A DNA stretch of 64,000 bases from Saccharopolyspora oryzae. Lineage in GTDB: Bacteria; Actinomycetota; Actinomycetes; Mycobacteriales; Pseudonocardiaceae. The position numbers and the translations under genes are program-made. Position 1 is the stretch's first letter, and each line of letters opens with the position of its first letter. The notes under the pieces are model-generated. The model was given only the letters and a program-made list of their open reading frames with translations. It made no database searches and had not been told where the DNA came from. The stretch is taken from NCBI RefSeq assembly GCF_027853915.1, contig NZ_JAQGLA010000002.1, positions 1 to 64,000 of the forward strand, in the 5' to 3' direction. Below are positions 24,850 through 32,342 of this stretch, piece by piece.

Positions 24850-26181
24850 TCAGCTCGCCGCCGCGGCCTTCCCGGTCGACACGCGGAGCATCGAGATCGC
24901 GACCAGGCTGACCAGCGAGCCCGCGAGCATGTAGAGCGACACCGACACCGAGGTGTGCGTCGCCGCCAGGAGCGACACCATGATGAACGGGGCGAAACCG
25001 GCGCCGAGGATGTTCGCGAGCTGGTTGCCGATGGAGGCCCCGGAGTAGCGCACGCTGGGCGGGAACGCCTCGGCGAACAGTGCGGTGCCCGGCCCGAACA
25101 TCGCGCCGACCGCGAGCTGCCCGACGCACGCGGCGAGCAGCATCAGCGGGAAGCTACCGGTCTCCACCAAGGGGAACAGCGCGAAACCCCACGCCCCGGC
25201 GAACAGCGCGCCTCCCGCGTAGACCGCACGCCGCCCCACGATGTCGGACAGCAGCGCGAACCCGATCGTGCCCACCGCGAACGCGACCATCGAGAGCATC
25301 ACCACGGACAGCATCGTGTTCCGGCTGATCCCCAGATCGCTGGTCGCGTAGTGCAGCAGGCCGGTGACGATGACGTAGAAGCTGATGGTGGCGGGGATGA
25401 AGGTGAACGCGACCAGCAGGACCTGCTTGGGGTTGCGCAGCACCTGCACCACCGAGGACCGCGGCTTCGATCGCTTGCTCTCGGCCAGCTTGTCGTCGGC
25501 CCGGCGGAACTCCGGGGTGTCCTCGATGTAGCGGTGCACGAAGTAGGCGACCGGGAACATCACGAAGCTGAGCAGGAACGGGATCCGCCAGCCCCACGCC
25601 GCGAACTGCTCGGGTGTGGTGATGTTGCTGATCAGCAGGAAGATGAGCGTTCCACCGACCATGCCGACGACCACCCCGAGCTGAGGTAGCGCGCCGAAGA
25701 GACCACGGCGGTTCGGCGGTGCGTTCTCCAGCGACATCAGGGTTGCCCCGCCGAAGTGTCCGCCGACCGAGATCCCCTGGGCCAGGCGCAGGACCACCAG
25801 GAGGACCGGCGCCACCACGCCGATGGTCGCGTAGGTCGGCAGCAAACCGATGAGCATCGAGGACACGGCCATCAGCATCATGGCCACCAGCAACGCCGGC
25901 TTGCGCCCGAACTTGTCGCCGAAGTGGCCGAAGACCGCCGCACCGAGCGGCCGTCCGGCGAACCCGACCGCGAACGTGGCGAACGAGGCGAGGATCCCGG
26001 CCACCGGGTTCGCCGCCGGGAAGAAGTGCGCGCTGAAGATCAGCGAGGCCGCGGTCCCGTAGATCAGGAAGTCGTAGTACTCGATCGACTGCGCGGCGAT
26101 GGTCGCGAACAGCACCCGCCCCCGCCCCTTGGCGGGCGCGGCCGACTCGACCGCCGGTGAGATACGTCCTTGTACTCTCAT
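24850..26181 (-). CDS. MFS transporter, metabolite:H+ symporter type (copy 1)
   Basis: A 443-residue integral membrane protein with about twelve hydrophobic segments. IAAQSIEYYDFLIYGTAASLIF is the first helix, FGHFGDKFGRKPAL is the loop 2-3 signature, and EDTPEFRRADDKLAESKRSKP marks the central loop characteristic of the MHS subfamily. These symporters import organic acids and osmolytes such as ketoglutarate, shikimate and aromatic acids, so it is probably the uptake route for one of the substrates. It is monocistronic with GAGGG before the ATG at 26181. An AT-rich site lies 250 bases upstream (26432) and a CTAAT/ATTAG dyad nearer (26275). Confidence 0.9.
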   Translation of the reverse strand: MRVQGRISPAVESAAPAKGRGRVLFATIAAQSIEYYDFLIYGTAASLIFSAHFFPAANPVAGILASFATFAVGFAGRPLGAAVFGHFGDKFGRKPALLVAMMLMAVSSMLIGLLPTYATIGVVAPVLLVVLRLAQGISVGGHFGGATLMSLENAPPNRRGLFGALPQLGVVVGMVGGTLIFLLISNITTPEQFAAWGWRIPFLLSFVMFPVAYFVHRYIEDTPEFRRADDKLAESKRSKPRSSVVQVLRNPKQVLLVAFTFIPATISFYVIVTGLLHYATSDLGISRNTMLSVVMLSMVAFAVGTIGFALLSDIVGRRAVYAGGALFAGAWGFALFPLVETGSFPLMLLAACVGQLAVGAMFGPGTALFAEAFPPSVRYSGASIGNQLANILGAGFAPFIMVSLLAATHTSVSVSLYMLAGSLVSLVAISMLRVSTGKAAAAS

Positions 26182-26274
26182 GGTTCCCTCATCTCAGACG
26201 CGGAAGTCCACCGTGGACCGGTACCCGCTCGGTTCGGTGTTCGCCTTCTCGGCGCACCGCGATGCCTGGACAAA

Positions 26275-26287
26275 CTAATTTCATTAG
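26275..26287. promoter_or_regulatory. CTAAT-TTC-ATTAG dyad before the transporter
   Basis: A perfect five-base inverted repeat with a three-base spacer, 94 bases before the transporter start. TTCATTAG is also found at about 37582-37589 before the other minus-strand MFS gene. Could be a regulator site; weak evidence. Confidence 0.35.
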
Positions 26288-26431
26288 CTAAAGTCATTTA
26301 CCGGGGGATCGATCACCCGGTCGCCACAAGCGCCCTCGCCGGCGGATCAACACCGTGGCGCCCTGGATCGGGCACCGGAGGAGCTGCTGGCGAGGATATA
26401 ACCCTCCGACAGTCAGATGAAGACTCGAAGT

Positions 26432-26445
26432 TTGATATATTATGT
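26432..26445. promoter_or_regulatory. AT-rich palindromic operator candidate, copy 10
   Basis: TTGATATATTATGT matches 10 of 14 positions and is followed by GCCAC. It lies in a 365-base gap between the transporter start and the end of the metallo-hydrolase gene; the only other feature I see there is the dyad at 26275. Confidence 0.5.
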
Positions 26446-26546
26446 GCCACTATGCGCGGCTCGCCGTGCAACGGACGGTCGGCGCGCACCGCCCCACCGA
26501 GCACGGTGACGCGAGCGGCGCATGGAATTCCCCGCGCCGGAACCGA

Positions 26547-27350
26547 TTACCGGCCGAAGGAGACCTCCTTGCCGTTCGCGCGGTACTCCTGCCAGTCGGC
26601 CGGGTCGTGGTTGACCCAGAGCGTGGTGTCCGGCCGGGATTCCAGCAGCCGCAGCTTCCGCAACGAGTCGAGCTTGCCGACCGTGTCGGCGTCCAGCGTC
26701 ATGCCGATGGTGGCGTCGACATTGCCGTGCAGGTGCGCCGAATCTCCGGAGAGCACCAGGTACCGGTCCTGGAACCGCAGTCCGAGGCCGAGGGATCCCG
26801 GCGTGTGCCCGGGCAGCGAAAGCAGAGTCACGCTGCCGTCGCCGAACACGTCGTGGTCGTACCCCGCGGGCAGTTCGCGCCACCGGATCTTCGCCGCCGC
26901 ATCGAGGTCCTGCTCCCGGAAGAAGCCGTGCAGCACGGGATCCGCAGTCCGCGCGTACCGCATCTCCCCGGCGCCGATGAAGCCCTCCGCACCAGGAAAG
27001 TGCACCAGCCCGCCGGTGTGGTCGAAGTGCAGGTGGGAGATGATGACCTGGCGGACGTCCGAGGTCTGGAAGCCCAGCGCCTCGATCTGCCGGTCGAGCC
27101 GGTGCTCCGCCGGGAAGTCGATCTGGAACGCCTCCGCGACCGGACCGTAGGCCGCAGCCGGATCACCGGCGCCGTCGGCGGCCAGCCCGGTGTCGAAGAT
27201 CATCAACCCTTCGTCGTGCTCGATCAGGAACGATGGCGCGGGAATCGTCACCGGTTCACCGCCCGCCCCGACCACCAGGAGCCCCCTGTCCACGGTGAGC
27301 TGCGGGGCGTCCAGCGCCCACAACCGTCGGATCTCGCCGTATTCCGCCAT
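26547..27350 (-). CDS. Metallo-beta-lactamase-fold hydrolase, AHL-lactonase-like
   Basis: A 267-residue zinc hydrolase. The dinuclear metal motif is complete: H106-x-H108-x-D110-H111 (SHLHFDHTGG), H182 (LPGHTPGS), D203 (LSGDSAH) and H248 (WVNHDPADW). The layout, with a short core and no extra domain, is that of the N-acyl-homoserine lactonase family, which opens lactones. Given its setting it might open a catabolic lactone rather than quench signals; this is inference. The ATG at 27350 has GGAGG seven bases before it. It is divergent from the second racemase-type gene; the shared gap has a repeated stem-loop promoter and only a weak AT-rich block near 27526-27539. Confidence 0.87.
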   Translation of the reverse strand: MAEYGEIRRLWALDAPQLTVDRGLLVVGAGGEPVTIPAPSFLIEHDEGLMIFDTGLAADGAGDPAAAYGPVAEAFQIDFPAEHRLDRQIEALGFQTSDVRQVIISHLHFDHTGGLVHFPGAEGFIGAGEMRYARTADPVLHGFFREQDLDAAAKIRWRELPAGYDHDVFGDGSVTLLSLPGHTPGSLGLGLRFQDRYLVLSGDSAHLHGNVDATIGMTLDADTVGKLDSLRKLRLLESRPDTTLWVNHDPADWQEYRANGKEVSFGR

Positions 27351-27583
27351 CTCCTGACCTCCACGTCAGCTGAATTGGGGACGCTCGGACTCGCAGGCCG
27401 ACCGACCTGATGGAAATGCACGAAGCCGGGTCGGATCGAACAGATCACGACGACACGACGCTTTTTCCGCATCGATCACCAGAATCGGCTCCCGCCGCGG
27501 TCGGCGATTTCGGGCAAGTTAATGGTGGAAATATGATGTTGTCAAGCTCACTCGTACCATCCGAACCCGAACGGGCAACTGCG

Positions 27584-27657
27584 GAATTCGATTCGCCTCC
27601 GTCGAATCCGCGATTCGCGATTTCGCAATTGGAACGGCGTGGACCGCGGGCTATCGT
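27584..27657 (+). promoter_or_regulatory. Stem-loop promoter module, copy A
   Basis: GATTCG and CGAATC form a short stem around seven bases, followed by ATTCG, then a -35-like TTGGAA (27629-27634), 17 bases, and TATCGT (27652-27657). The same arrangement is found at 28855, 53095 and 56300, always reading toward the next plus-strand gene, here the racemase-type gene at 27696. Confidence 0.55.
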
Positions 27658-27695
27658 CACAGCGATCCGTGCGGACGAACCTGGCTGGAGCCGAG

Positions 27696-28853
27696 ATGAC
27701 GCCGAAGCAGAAGGGCCCGCTCGCGGGCGTCAGAATCGTGGAGCTGGGCGGCGTCGGGCCGGTGCCCTTCTGCGGGATGCTCCTCGCGGACCTGGGCGCG
27801 GACGTCGTCCGCATCGACCGTCCCGCCGGTTACGACGGCGGTGCGCCAATCGACCCGAAGTTCAACCTGCTCAACCGCGGGCGGCGCAGCGCTGCGCTGG
27901 ATCTGAAGAACCCCGCGGCGGTCGATGCGGTCCTGGCACTGGTCCGCCGGGCGGACGCGCTGATCGAGGGGTTCCGGCCGGGAGTCGCGGAGCGGCTGGG
28001 CCTCGGCCCCGATGCCTGCCTGGCGGCGAACCCGGCGCTGGTCTACGGCCGGATGACCGGCTGGGGCCAGGACGGGCCGCTCGCGCAGGAACCCGGGCAC
28101 GACGTCAACTACATCTCGCTCACCGGGGTGCTGCACTCCATCGGAACTGCCGGCGGGCCGCCGGCGATCCCGCTCAACCTCGCAGGGGACTTCGGCGGCG
28201 GTTCGCTCTACCTCGCGCTGGGCGTGGTGTCCGCGCTGCTGGAGAGCAGGGCCTCCGGGCAGGGCCAGGTGATCGACGCCGCCATGGTCGACGGTTCGGC
28301 ATCGCTGATGACGCTCATCTACGGGCTCTACGCCGCCGGGTACTGGAACGACGAGCGCGGCACGAACCGCCTCGATTCGGGTGCGCCCTGGTACCAGGTC
28401 TACGCCACGGCGGACGACCGGTGGATCAGCATCGCCGCCAACGAGGCGCGGTTCTGGCGCAACGTCCTGCGCCTGCTCGGGTTCAGCGAGGACGAGATGC
28501 CCGACCAGCACGACCGGTCGCGGTGGCCAGAGGTGCGCGAGAAGTTCGCTGCGGTGTTCCGCACGCGCACCCGCGACGAGTGGTGCGCACTCGCCGAAGG
28601 CGAGGAGGCCTGCCTCGCACCGGTGCTGTCGTTGACCGAAGCCCCGCACCACCCGCACCTCCGCGCGCGGGAGACGTTCGTGGAGGTTAACGGCGTGGTC
28701 CAGCCCGCACCTGCCCCGCGCTTCAGCCGCACTCCCGGCGCGGTGCAAGGGCCTCCCCCGCATCCCGGTCAGCACACCGGGGAAGTCCTCGGCGACTGGG
28801 GATTCACCCCCGGCGAACTGGTCGCGCTGCGGGAGGCAGGTGCGATCACCTGA
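27696..28853 (+). CDS. Alpha-methylacyl-CoA racemase-type CaiB/BaiF protein (copy 2)
   Basis: A 385-residue racemase-branch protein. H135 (GHDVNYISLTGVL), D165 (LAGDFGGGS) and E250 (AANEARFW) are at the catalytic positions of methylacyl-CoA racemases. It is related to but clearly distinct from the copy at 23534-24655, and has a longer C-terminal tail (HTGEVLGDWGFTPGELVALREAGAI). The ATG at 27696 has GGAGCCGAG; the upstream open frame to 27639 crosses the promoter and is ignored. It is followed within a few bases by another copy of the stem-loop promoter, so the acyl-CoA dehydrogenase beyond is probably transcribed separately. Confidence 0.87.
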   Translation: MTPKQKGPLAGVRIVELGGVGPVPFCGMLLADLGADVVRIDRPAGYDGGAPIDPKFNLLNRGRRSAALDLKNPAAVDAVLALVRRADALIEGFRPGVAERLGLGPDACLAANPALVYGRMTGWGQDGPLAQEPGHDVNYISLTGVLHSIGTAGGPPAIPLNLAGDFGGGSLYLALGVVSALLESRASGQGQVIDAAMVDGSASLMTLIYGLYAAGYWNDERGTNRLDSGAPWYQVYATADDRWISIAANEARFWRNVLRLLGFSEDEMPDQHDRSRWPEVREKFAAVFRTRTRDEWCALAEGEEACLAPVLSLTEAPHHPHLRARETFVEVNGVVQPAPAPRFSRTPGAVQGPPPHPGQHTGEVLGDWGFTPGELVALREAGAIT

Positions 28854-28854
28854 C

Positions 28855-28930
28855 GGTTCGACGCCGTCGAACCGCCAATTCGGAATTCATCACTTGGTTG
28901 GACCGAAGATCAGATTTAATATATGAACAT
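28855..28930 (+). promoter_or_regulatory. Stem-loop promoter module, copy B, merged with AT-rich site 11
   Basis: GGTTCGAC-GCC-GTCGAACC is a perfect eight-base stem, directly after the previous stop. ATTCG and CATCACTTGG follow. TTGGTT (28894-28899), 17 bases and TAATAT (28917-28922) form a good sigma-70-type promoter, and the -10 sits in the AT-rich block TTTAATATATGAACAT. Reads toward the acyl-CoA dehydrogenase at 28988. Confidence 0.65.
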
Positions 28931-28987
28931 CCCGGGTTGCGGGCGATGTTCCCGCACCGAATCGCATCAATTCGGAGTGCAGGCGAA

Positions 28988-30133
28988 ATGTGCGCTAATT
29001 TCTTGAACGAATCCCAGTCCGACTGGTTGACCGCGGTGAACGATTTCATGGACAACGAGATCACCGTGGAATACGTGCGCAACTGCGACACCAACCGCGA
29101 GTACCCCTACGAGGCGTACGAGAAGATCGCCCGGCAGGGCTGGCTCGGCATCCTCATCCCGGAGGAGGAAGGCGGCTCCGGCGGGGACATCTTCGACTAC
29201 TCGTTGATGGCCGAGGGCCTGGGCAAGTTCGGCTTCGACTTCGCGTGCTCGGTGCTGGTGCCCACCTTCACCGCTATGAACATCATCAAGTACGGCACAC
29301 CGGAGCAAAAGGCCCAGTACGTCAAGCCGTTCATCGACGGCCAGATCCGGTTCTCGGTGTCGATCTCCGAACCGGACGCGGGTTCGGACGCCGCCAACAC
29401 CAAGACCCGCGCGCGCCGCGACGCCAACGGTGACTGGATCGTCTCCGGCTCGAAGCTGTGGTGCAGCGGGGCGGCGGCGAACGACACAGTCATCGCGATG
29501 CTGGTGCGCACCGACCCCGACGACAAGCACAACGGCCTGTCGGTGCTGCTGATCCCCAACGACACCCCCGGCCTGGACATCCGCAAGCTGCCGACGCTGT
29601 CCCGCCACGCGACCGGCACCACGGAGATCTTCCTCGACGAGGTCCGCGTTCCCGCCGAGGCCCTGCTGGGCGAGGTCGGCCAGGGGTGGAAGATCATCAC
29701 CGAGCACCTCGAACTGGAGCGCTGCGCGGTGGCCGCGGCTTACGTCGGCAACGCCCAGGAAGCCGTGAACGCGGCCAACAAGTACGCCCACGAGCGGACC
29801 CAGTTCGGCCGGCCGATCTACGACTTCCAGGTGCTCAAGCACATGCTGGCCGAGAACCAAACGCGGGTCGACGCCGCGCGATTGCTCTGCTACCGCGCCG
29901 CGCAGATGAAGGCCGAGAACCTCCCCGCAGCCAGCGAGACCTCGATGGCCAAGCTGTACGGCTCCGAGACGCTGAAGGCCTGCGCCCTGGACGGCATGCA
30001 GATCCTCGGCGGCTACGCCAACCTCCCCGAGGCCGACATGGAGCGCTACCTGCGCGAGAGCATCCAGTCCACCATCGGCGGCGGCACCTCCCAGATCCAG
30101 CGCACCATCATCGCCAAGTCGATGCGCCGTTGA
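28988..30133 (+). CDS. Acyl-CoA dehydrogenase, IVD-like active site
   Basis: A 381-residue enzyme with SISEPDAGSDAANTKTRAR, WIVSGSKLWCSGA and a C-terminal LGGYANLPEADMERYLRESIQSTIGGGTSQIQ. In the last block the usual catalytic glutamate is glycine (G365 in IGGGTSQIQ); a glutamate at 244 in HLELERCAVAA can play the part of the isovaleryl-CoA dehydrogenase base. That would fit a branched-chain substrate. The open frame extends to 28898, but the promoter at 28894-28922 lies inside it, so I use the ATG at 28988. It begins a five-gene unit with MaoC, a thiolase-fold protein, DUF35 and a CoA-transferase. Confidence 0.9.
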   Translation: MCANFLNESQSDWLTAVNDFMDNEITVEYVRNCDTNREYPYEAYEKIARQGWLGILIPEEEGGSGGDIFDYSLMAEGLGKFGFDFACSVLVPTFTAMNIIKYGTPEQKAQYVKPFIDGQIRFSVSISEPDAGSDAANTKTRARRDANGDWIVSGSKLWCSGAAANDTVIAMLVRTDPDDKHNGLSVLLIPNDTPGLDIRKLPTLSRHATGTTEIFLDEVRVPAEALLGEVGQGWKIITEHLELERCAVAAAYVGNAQEAVNAANKYAHERTQFGRPIYDFQVLKHMLAENQTRVDAARLLCYRAAQMKAENLPAASETSMAKLYGSETLKACALDGMQILGGYANLPEADMERYLRESIQSTIGGGTSQIQRTIIAKSMRR

Positions 30134-30162
30134 TCCACCGCCCGAACGAGAGGCAGAACCCC

Positions 30163-30672
30163 ATGAGCACCATCAACAATCGCATCGACATGCCCTACGA
30201 CGAGCTTGAGATCGGGCAGGTCTTCCGGACCGGCGGGCGCACGATCACCGAGGCCGATGTGGTCAACTACTGCGCGCTGACCGGGAACTGGATCGAAATC
30301 CACTCCAACAAGCACTACGCCGAGCAGACCCGCTTCGGCAAGCGCCTCGTGCAGGGCTCGCTGACCTACTCGATCATGACCGGGCTGATCCAGTTCGGCC
30401 CCGCCATCCAGGCCAACTACGGCATCGACAACCTGCGCTACCTCAAGCCGGTGGCCATCGACGACACCATCTACGTCACCGCCGAGGTGACCGCCAAGAA
30501 GGAGAAGGACGAGAAGTACGGCGTCACGACCTTCCTGATGAAGGCGCTCAACCAGGACGGGTACGTCGTGCAGCGCAGCGAGTGGAGCCTGCTCATGCTG
30601 CGCCGCCGCGCGGACCTCGAAGCGCTGCTGGCGGCTTCGCTGCCGACGGAGAAGCAGCCGGAGGGGAAGTGA
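30163..30672 (+). CDS. MaoC-like enoyl-CoA hydratase
   Basis: A 169-residue hotdog protein: RTGGRTITEADVVNYCALTGNWIEIHSNKHYAEQ carries the Asp/His hydratase helix (here with NWIEIH), then RLVQGSLTYSIMTGLI and NLRYLKPVAIDDTIYVTAEV. It would hydrate the enoyl-CoA from the preceding dehydrogenase. It follows by 29 bases with an AGAGGC site, and its stop almost touches the next gene. In the steroid side-chain pathway, a MaoC hydratase, a Cys-less thiolase and a DUF35 protein form the hydratase/retro-aldolase complex; this operon has the same three components in order. Confidence 0.9.
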   Translation: MSTINNRIDMPYDELEIGQVFRTGGRTITEADVVNYCALTGNWIEIHSNKHYAEQTRFGKRLVQGSLTYSIMTGLIQFGPAIQANYGIDNLRYLKPVAIDDTIYVTAEVTAKKEKDEKYGVTTFLMKALNQDGYVVQRSEWSLLMLRRRADLEALLAASLPTEKQPEGK

Positions 30673-30677
30673 CCGCC

Positions 30678-31889
30678 ATGGCAGGCGAACCGGTCGCCGC
30701 CATCGTGGGCATGGGTGATGCCTACGCCTCGAAGGCGGACCGCAAGGACCCGCTGCAGCTCGCGGCGGAGGCCACGACGGCCGCGCTCGCGGAAGCCGGC
30801 ATCCGCAAGGACCAGGTCGACGCCGTGTTCACCGGGCGCTCGCCGTGGGCCGACAAGCGCTCGCAGTGGAGCAACATCTTCATCTCGCACATGCAGATGC
30901 CCGTGACGTTCACCAGCGAGCTCACGCTGCACGGCGCCGGGCTGACCGCATCGCTGGCCATCGCGTCGCAGCAGATCGCCGCGGGGACCGCGGAGTACGT
31001 GCTGTGCCTGCAGAGCGATGCGACCGAGCTGTTCGTCGACGCGGTGGCGATGGGTGCCGAAGCCGATGCGGACCCCCAGTTCGAGGTGGCCTACGGCCCG
31101 ACGATCCCCTCGCTGTACGCGCAGGCGGCGCAGCGGTACTTCCACGAGTTCGGCGTGACCGAGGAGGACCTCGCCGACGTCGCGGTGGCCAACCAACGAT
31201 GGGGCGCCCACCACCCGCACGCGGCGAAGGCCAAGCACGGCGAGATCGACCGCGAAAAGGTGCTGTCCTCGCCGTACGTCGCCACTCCGCTGCGCCGGTG
31301 GATGTGCTCCACCTGGGGCGGCGGGACCGGAGGCGCGCTGGTCGTGACGTCGCCGGAGAACGCCCGGCACGCCCGCGATCCGGTCTACCTGCTCGGATAC
31401 GGGTCGGCCACCACGCACGAATACCTGACCGACCGGATGAACATGCGCAGCTGCAAGTTCCCCGGTCTGGGAACGTTCCCGAACCTCACGCACACCGCCA
31501 CGGCGGAGGCAGCGCGCCAGGCCTACGCCATGTCCGGGCTCACCCCCGACGACGTCGACATGGCGCAGATCTCGGTCAACTTCGCGCACATGGGTCCGAT
31601 CGTCATGGAGGACCTCGGGTTCGCGAAGAAGGGCAGCGGTATCGACGTCTACCGCGAAGGCCGCACCGGTATCGACGGGGACCTGCCGACCGACACCAAC
31701 GGAGGCTGGCTGTCCTTCGGCCAGCCCGGGATCTCCTGCAACATGGACAGCATGATCGAGGCGACCCGCCAACTGCGCGGCACCGCACTCGGCCACGCCC
31801 CGACCCGTCGTCCGAAGACCGCGCTGGTCCAGGGTGCGGGCGGCATGCTCGCCGCAGGCAGCGTGCTGCTGCTGTCCACTTCGACCTGA
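30678..31889 (+). CDS. Thiolase-fold lipid-transfer-type protein (Ltp2-like, no nucleophilic Cys)
   Basis: A 403-residue thiolase-superfamily protein. The first active-site Cys is replaced: the loop reads TLHGAGLTAS, with H85 at the Cys position of ordinary thiolases. The C-terminal half has the QRYFHEFGVTEEDLADVAVANQRWG and SFGQPGISCNMDSMIEATRQLRG blocks of SCP-x/lipid-transfer-type thiolases. Such Cys-less proteins include Ltp2, a retro-aldolase that needs a DUF35 partner, and the adjacent gene encodes a DUF35 protein. I use the ATG at 30678 (GGGGAA nine bases before); a GTG at 30669 overlaps the MaoC stop but lacks spacing. Confidence 0.85.
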   Translation: MAGEPVAAIVGMGDAYASKADRKDPLQLAAEATTAALAEAGIRKDQVDAVFTGRSPWADKRSQWSNIFISHMQMPVTFTSELTLHGAGLTASLAIASQQIAAGTAEYVLCLQSDATELFVDAVAMGAEADADPQFEVAYGPTIPSLYAQAAQRYFHEFGVTEEDLADVAVANQRWGAHHPHAAKAKHGEIDREKVLSSPYVATPLRRWMCSTWGGGTGGALVVTSPENARHARDPVYLLGYGSATTHEYLTDRMNMRSCKFPGLGTFPNLTHTATAEAARQAYAMSGLTPDDVDMAQISVNFAHMGPIVMEDLGFAKKGSGIDVYREGRTGIDGDLPTDTNGGWLSFGQPGISCNMDSMIEATRQLRGTALGHAPTRRPKTALVQGAGGMLAAGSVLLLSTST

Positions 31890-31909
31890 GCCACGATTGG
31901 GAGCACGGC

Positions 31910-32341
31910 ATGGGTGAGACAACGACGTTGCACGACTGGCCGCAGCCGTACCGCTTGCTCGACGCGCAGCCGTACTGGCACGCGCTGTCGGGCGAGGACT
32001 TGGCCTTCCAGCACTGCGCCGACTGCGCGCAGGCCGTGTGGCCCGCGCATTCCCACTGTCCCGGCTGCTCTTCCACCGCGCTGACGTGGAAGCGCTCCAA
32101 CGGGCGCGGCACGATCTACTCGCACAGCACGATCATGCGCGGCCCGACACCGGTGTGGGCCTCGATCGTGCCCTACACCGTCGGATTCGTGCACCTGGAA
32201 GAGGACTACTTCCTGTTCGCCCAGATCGACGGCGATCCGGAAGAGATCGAGATCGGCCGCGCGGTGGCAGTCCGCTACGTGCAGCGCGGGGAGCAGAAGC
32301 TGCCGGTCTTCGCACTGGTCGACGACGGACCGGAGCAGTGA
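31910..32341 (+). CDS. DUF35 OB-fold protein with rubredoxin-like zinc ribbon
   Basis: A 143-residue two-part protein. The N-terminal zinc ribbon has C36-x2-C39 and C50-x2-C53 (HCADCAQAVWPAHSHCPGC), and the C-terminal OB-fold runs from GRGTIYSHSTIMRG to PVFALVDDG. DUF35 proteins are obligate partners of thiolase-fold enzymes, binding the acyl-CoA end; in the Ltp2 system they are needed for aldolase activity. It starts 20 bases after the Cys-less thiolase with a GGGAG site, so a complex between the two is very likely (inference from family and order). Confidence 0.9.
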   Translation: MGETTTLHDWPQPYRLLDAQPYWHALSGEDLAFQHCADCAQAVWPAHSHCPGCSSTALTWKRSNGRGTIYSHSTIMRGPTPVWASIVPYTVGFVHLEEDYFLFAQIDGDPEEIEIGRAVAVRYVQRGEQKLPVFALVDDGPEQ

Positions 32342-32342
32342 C

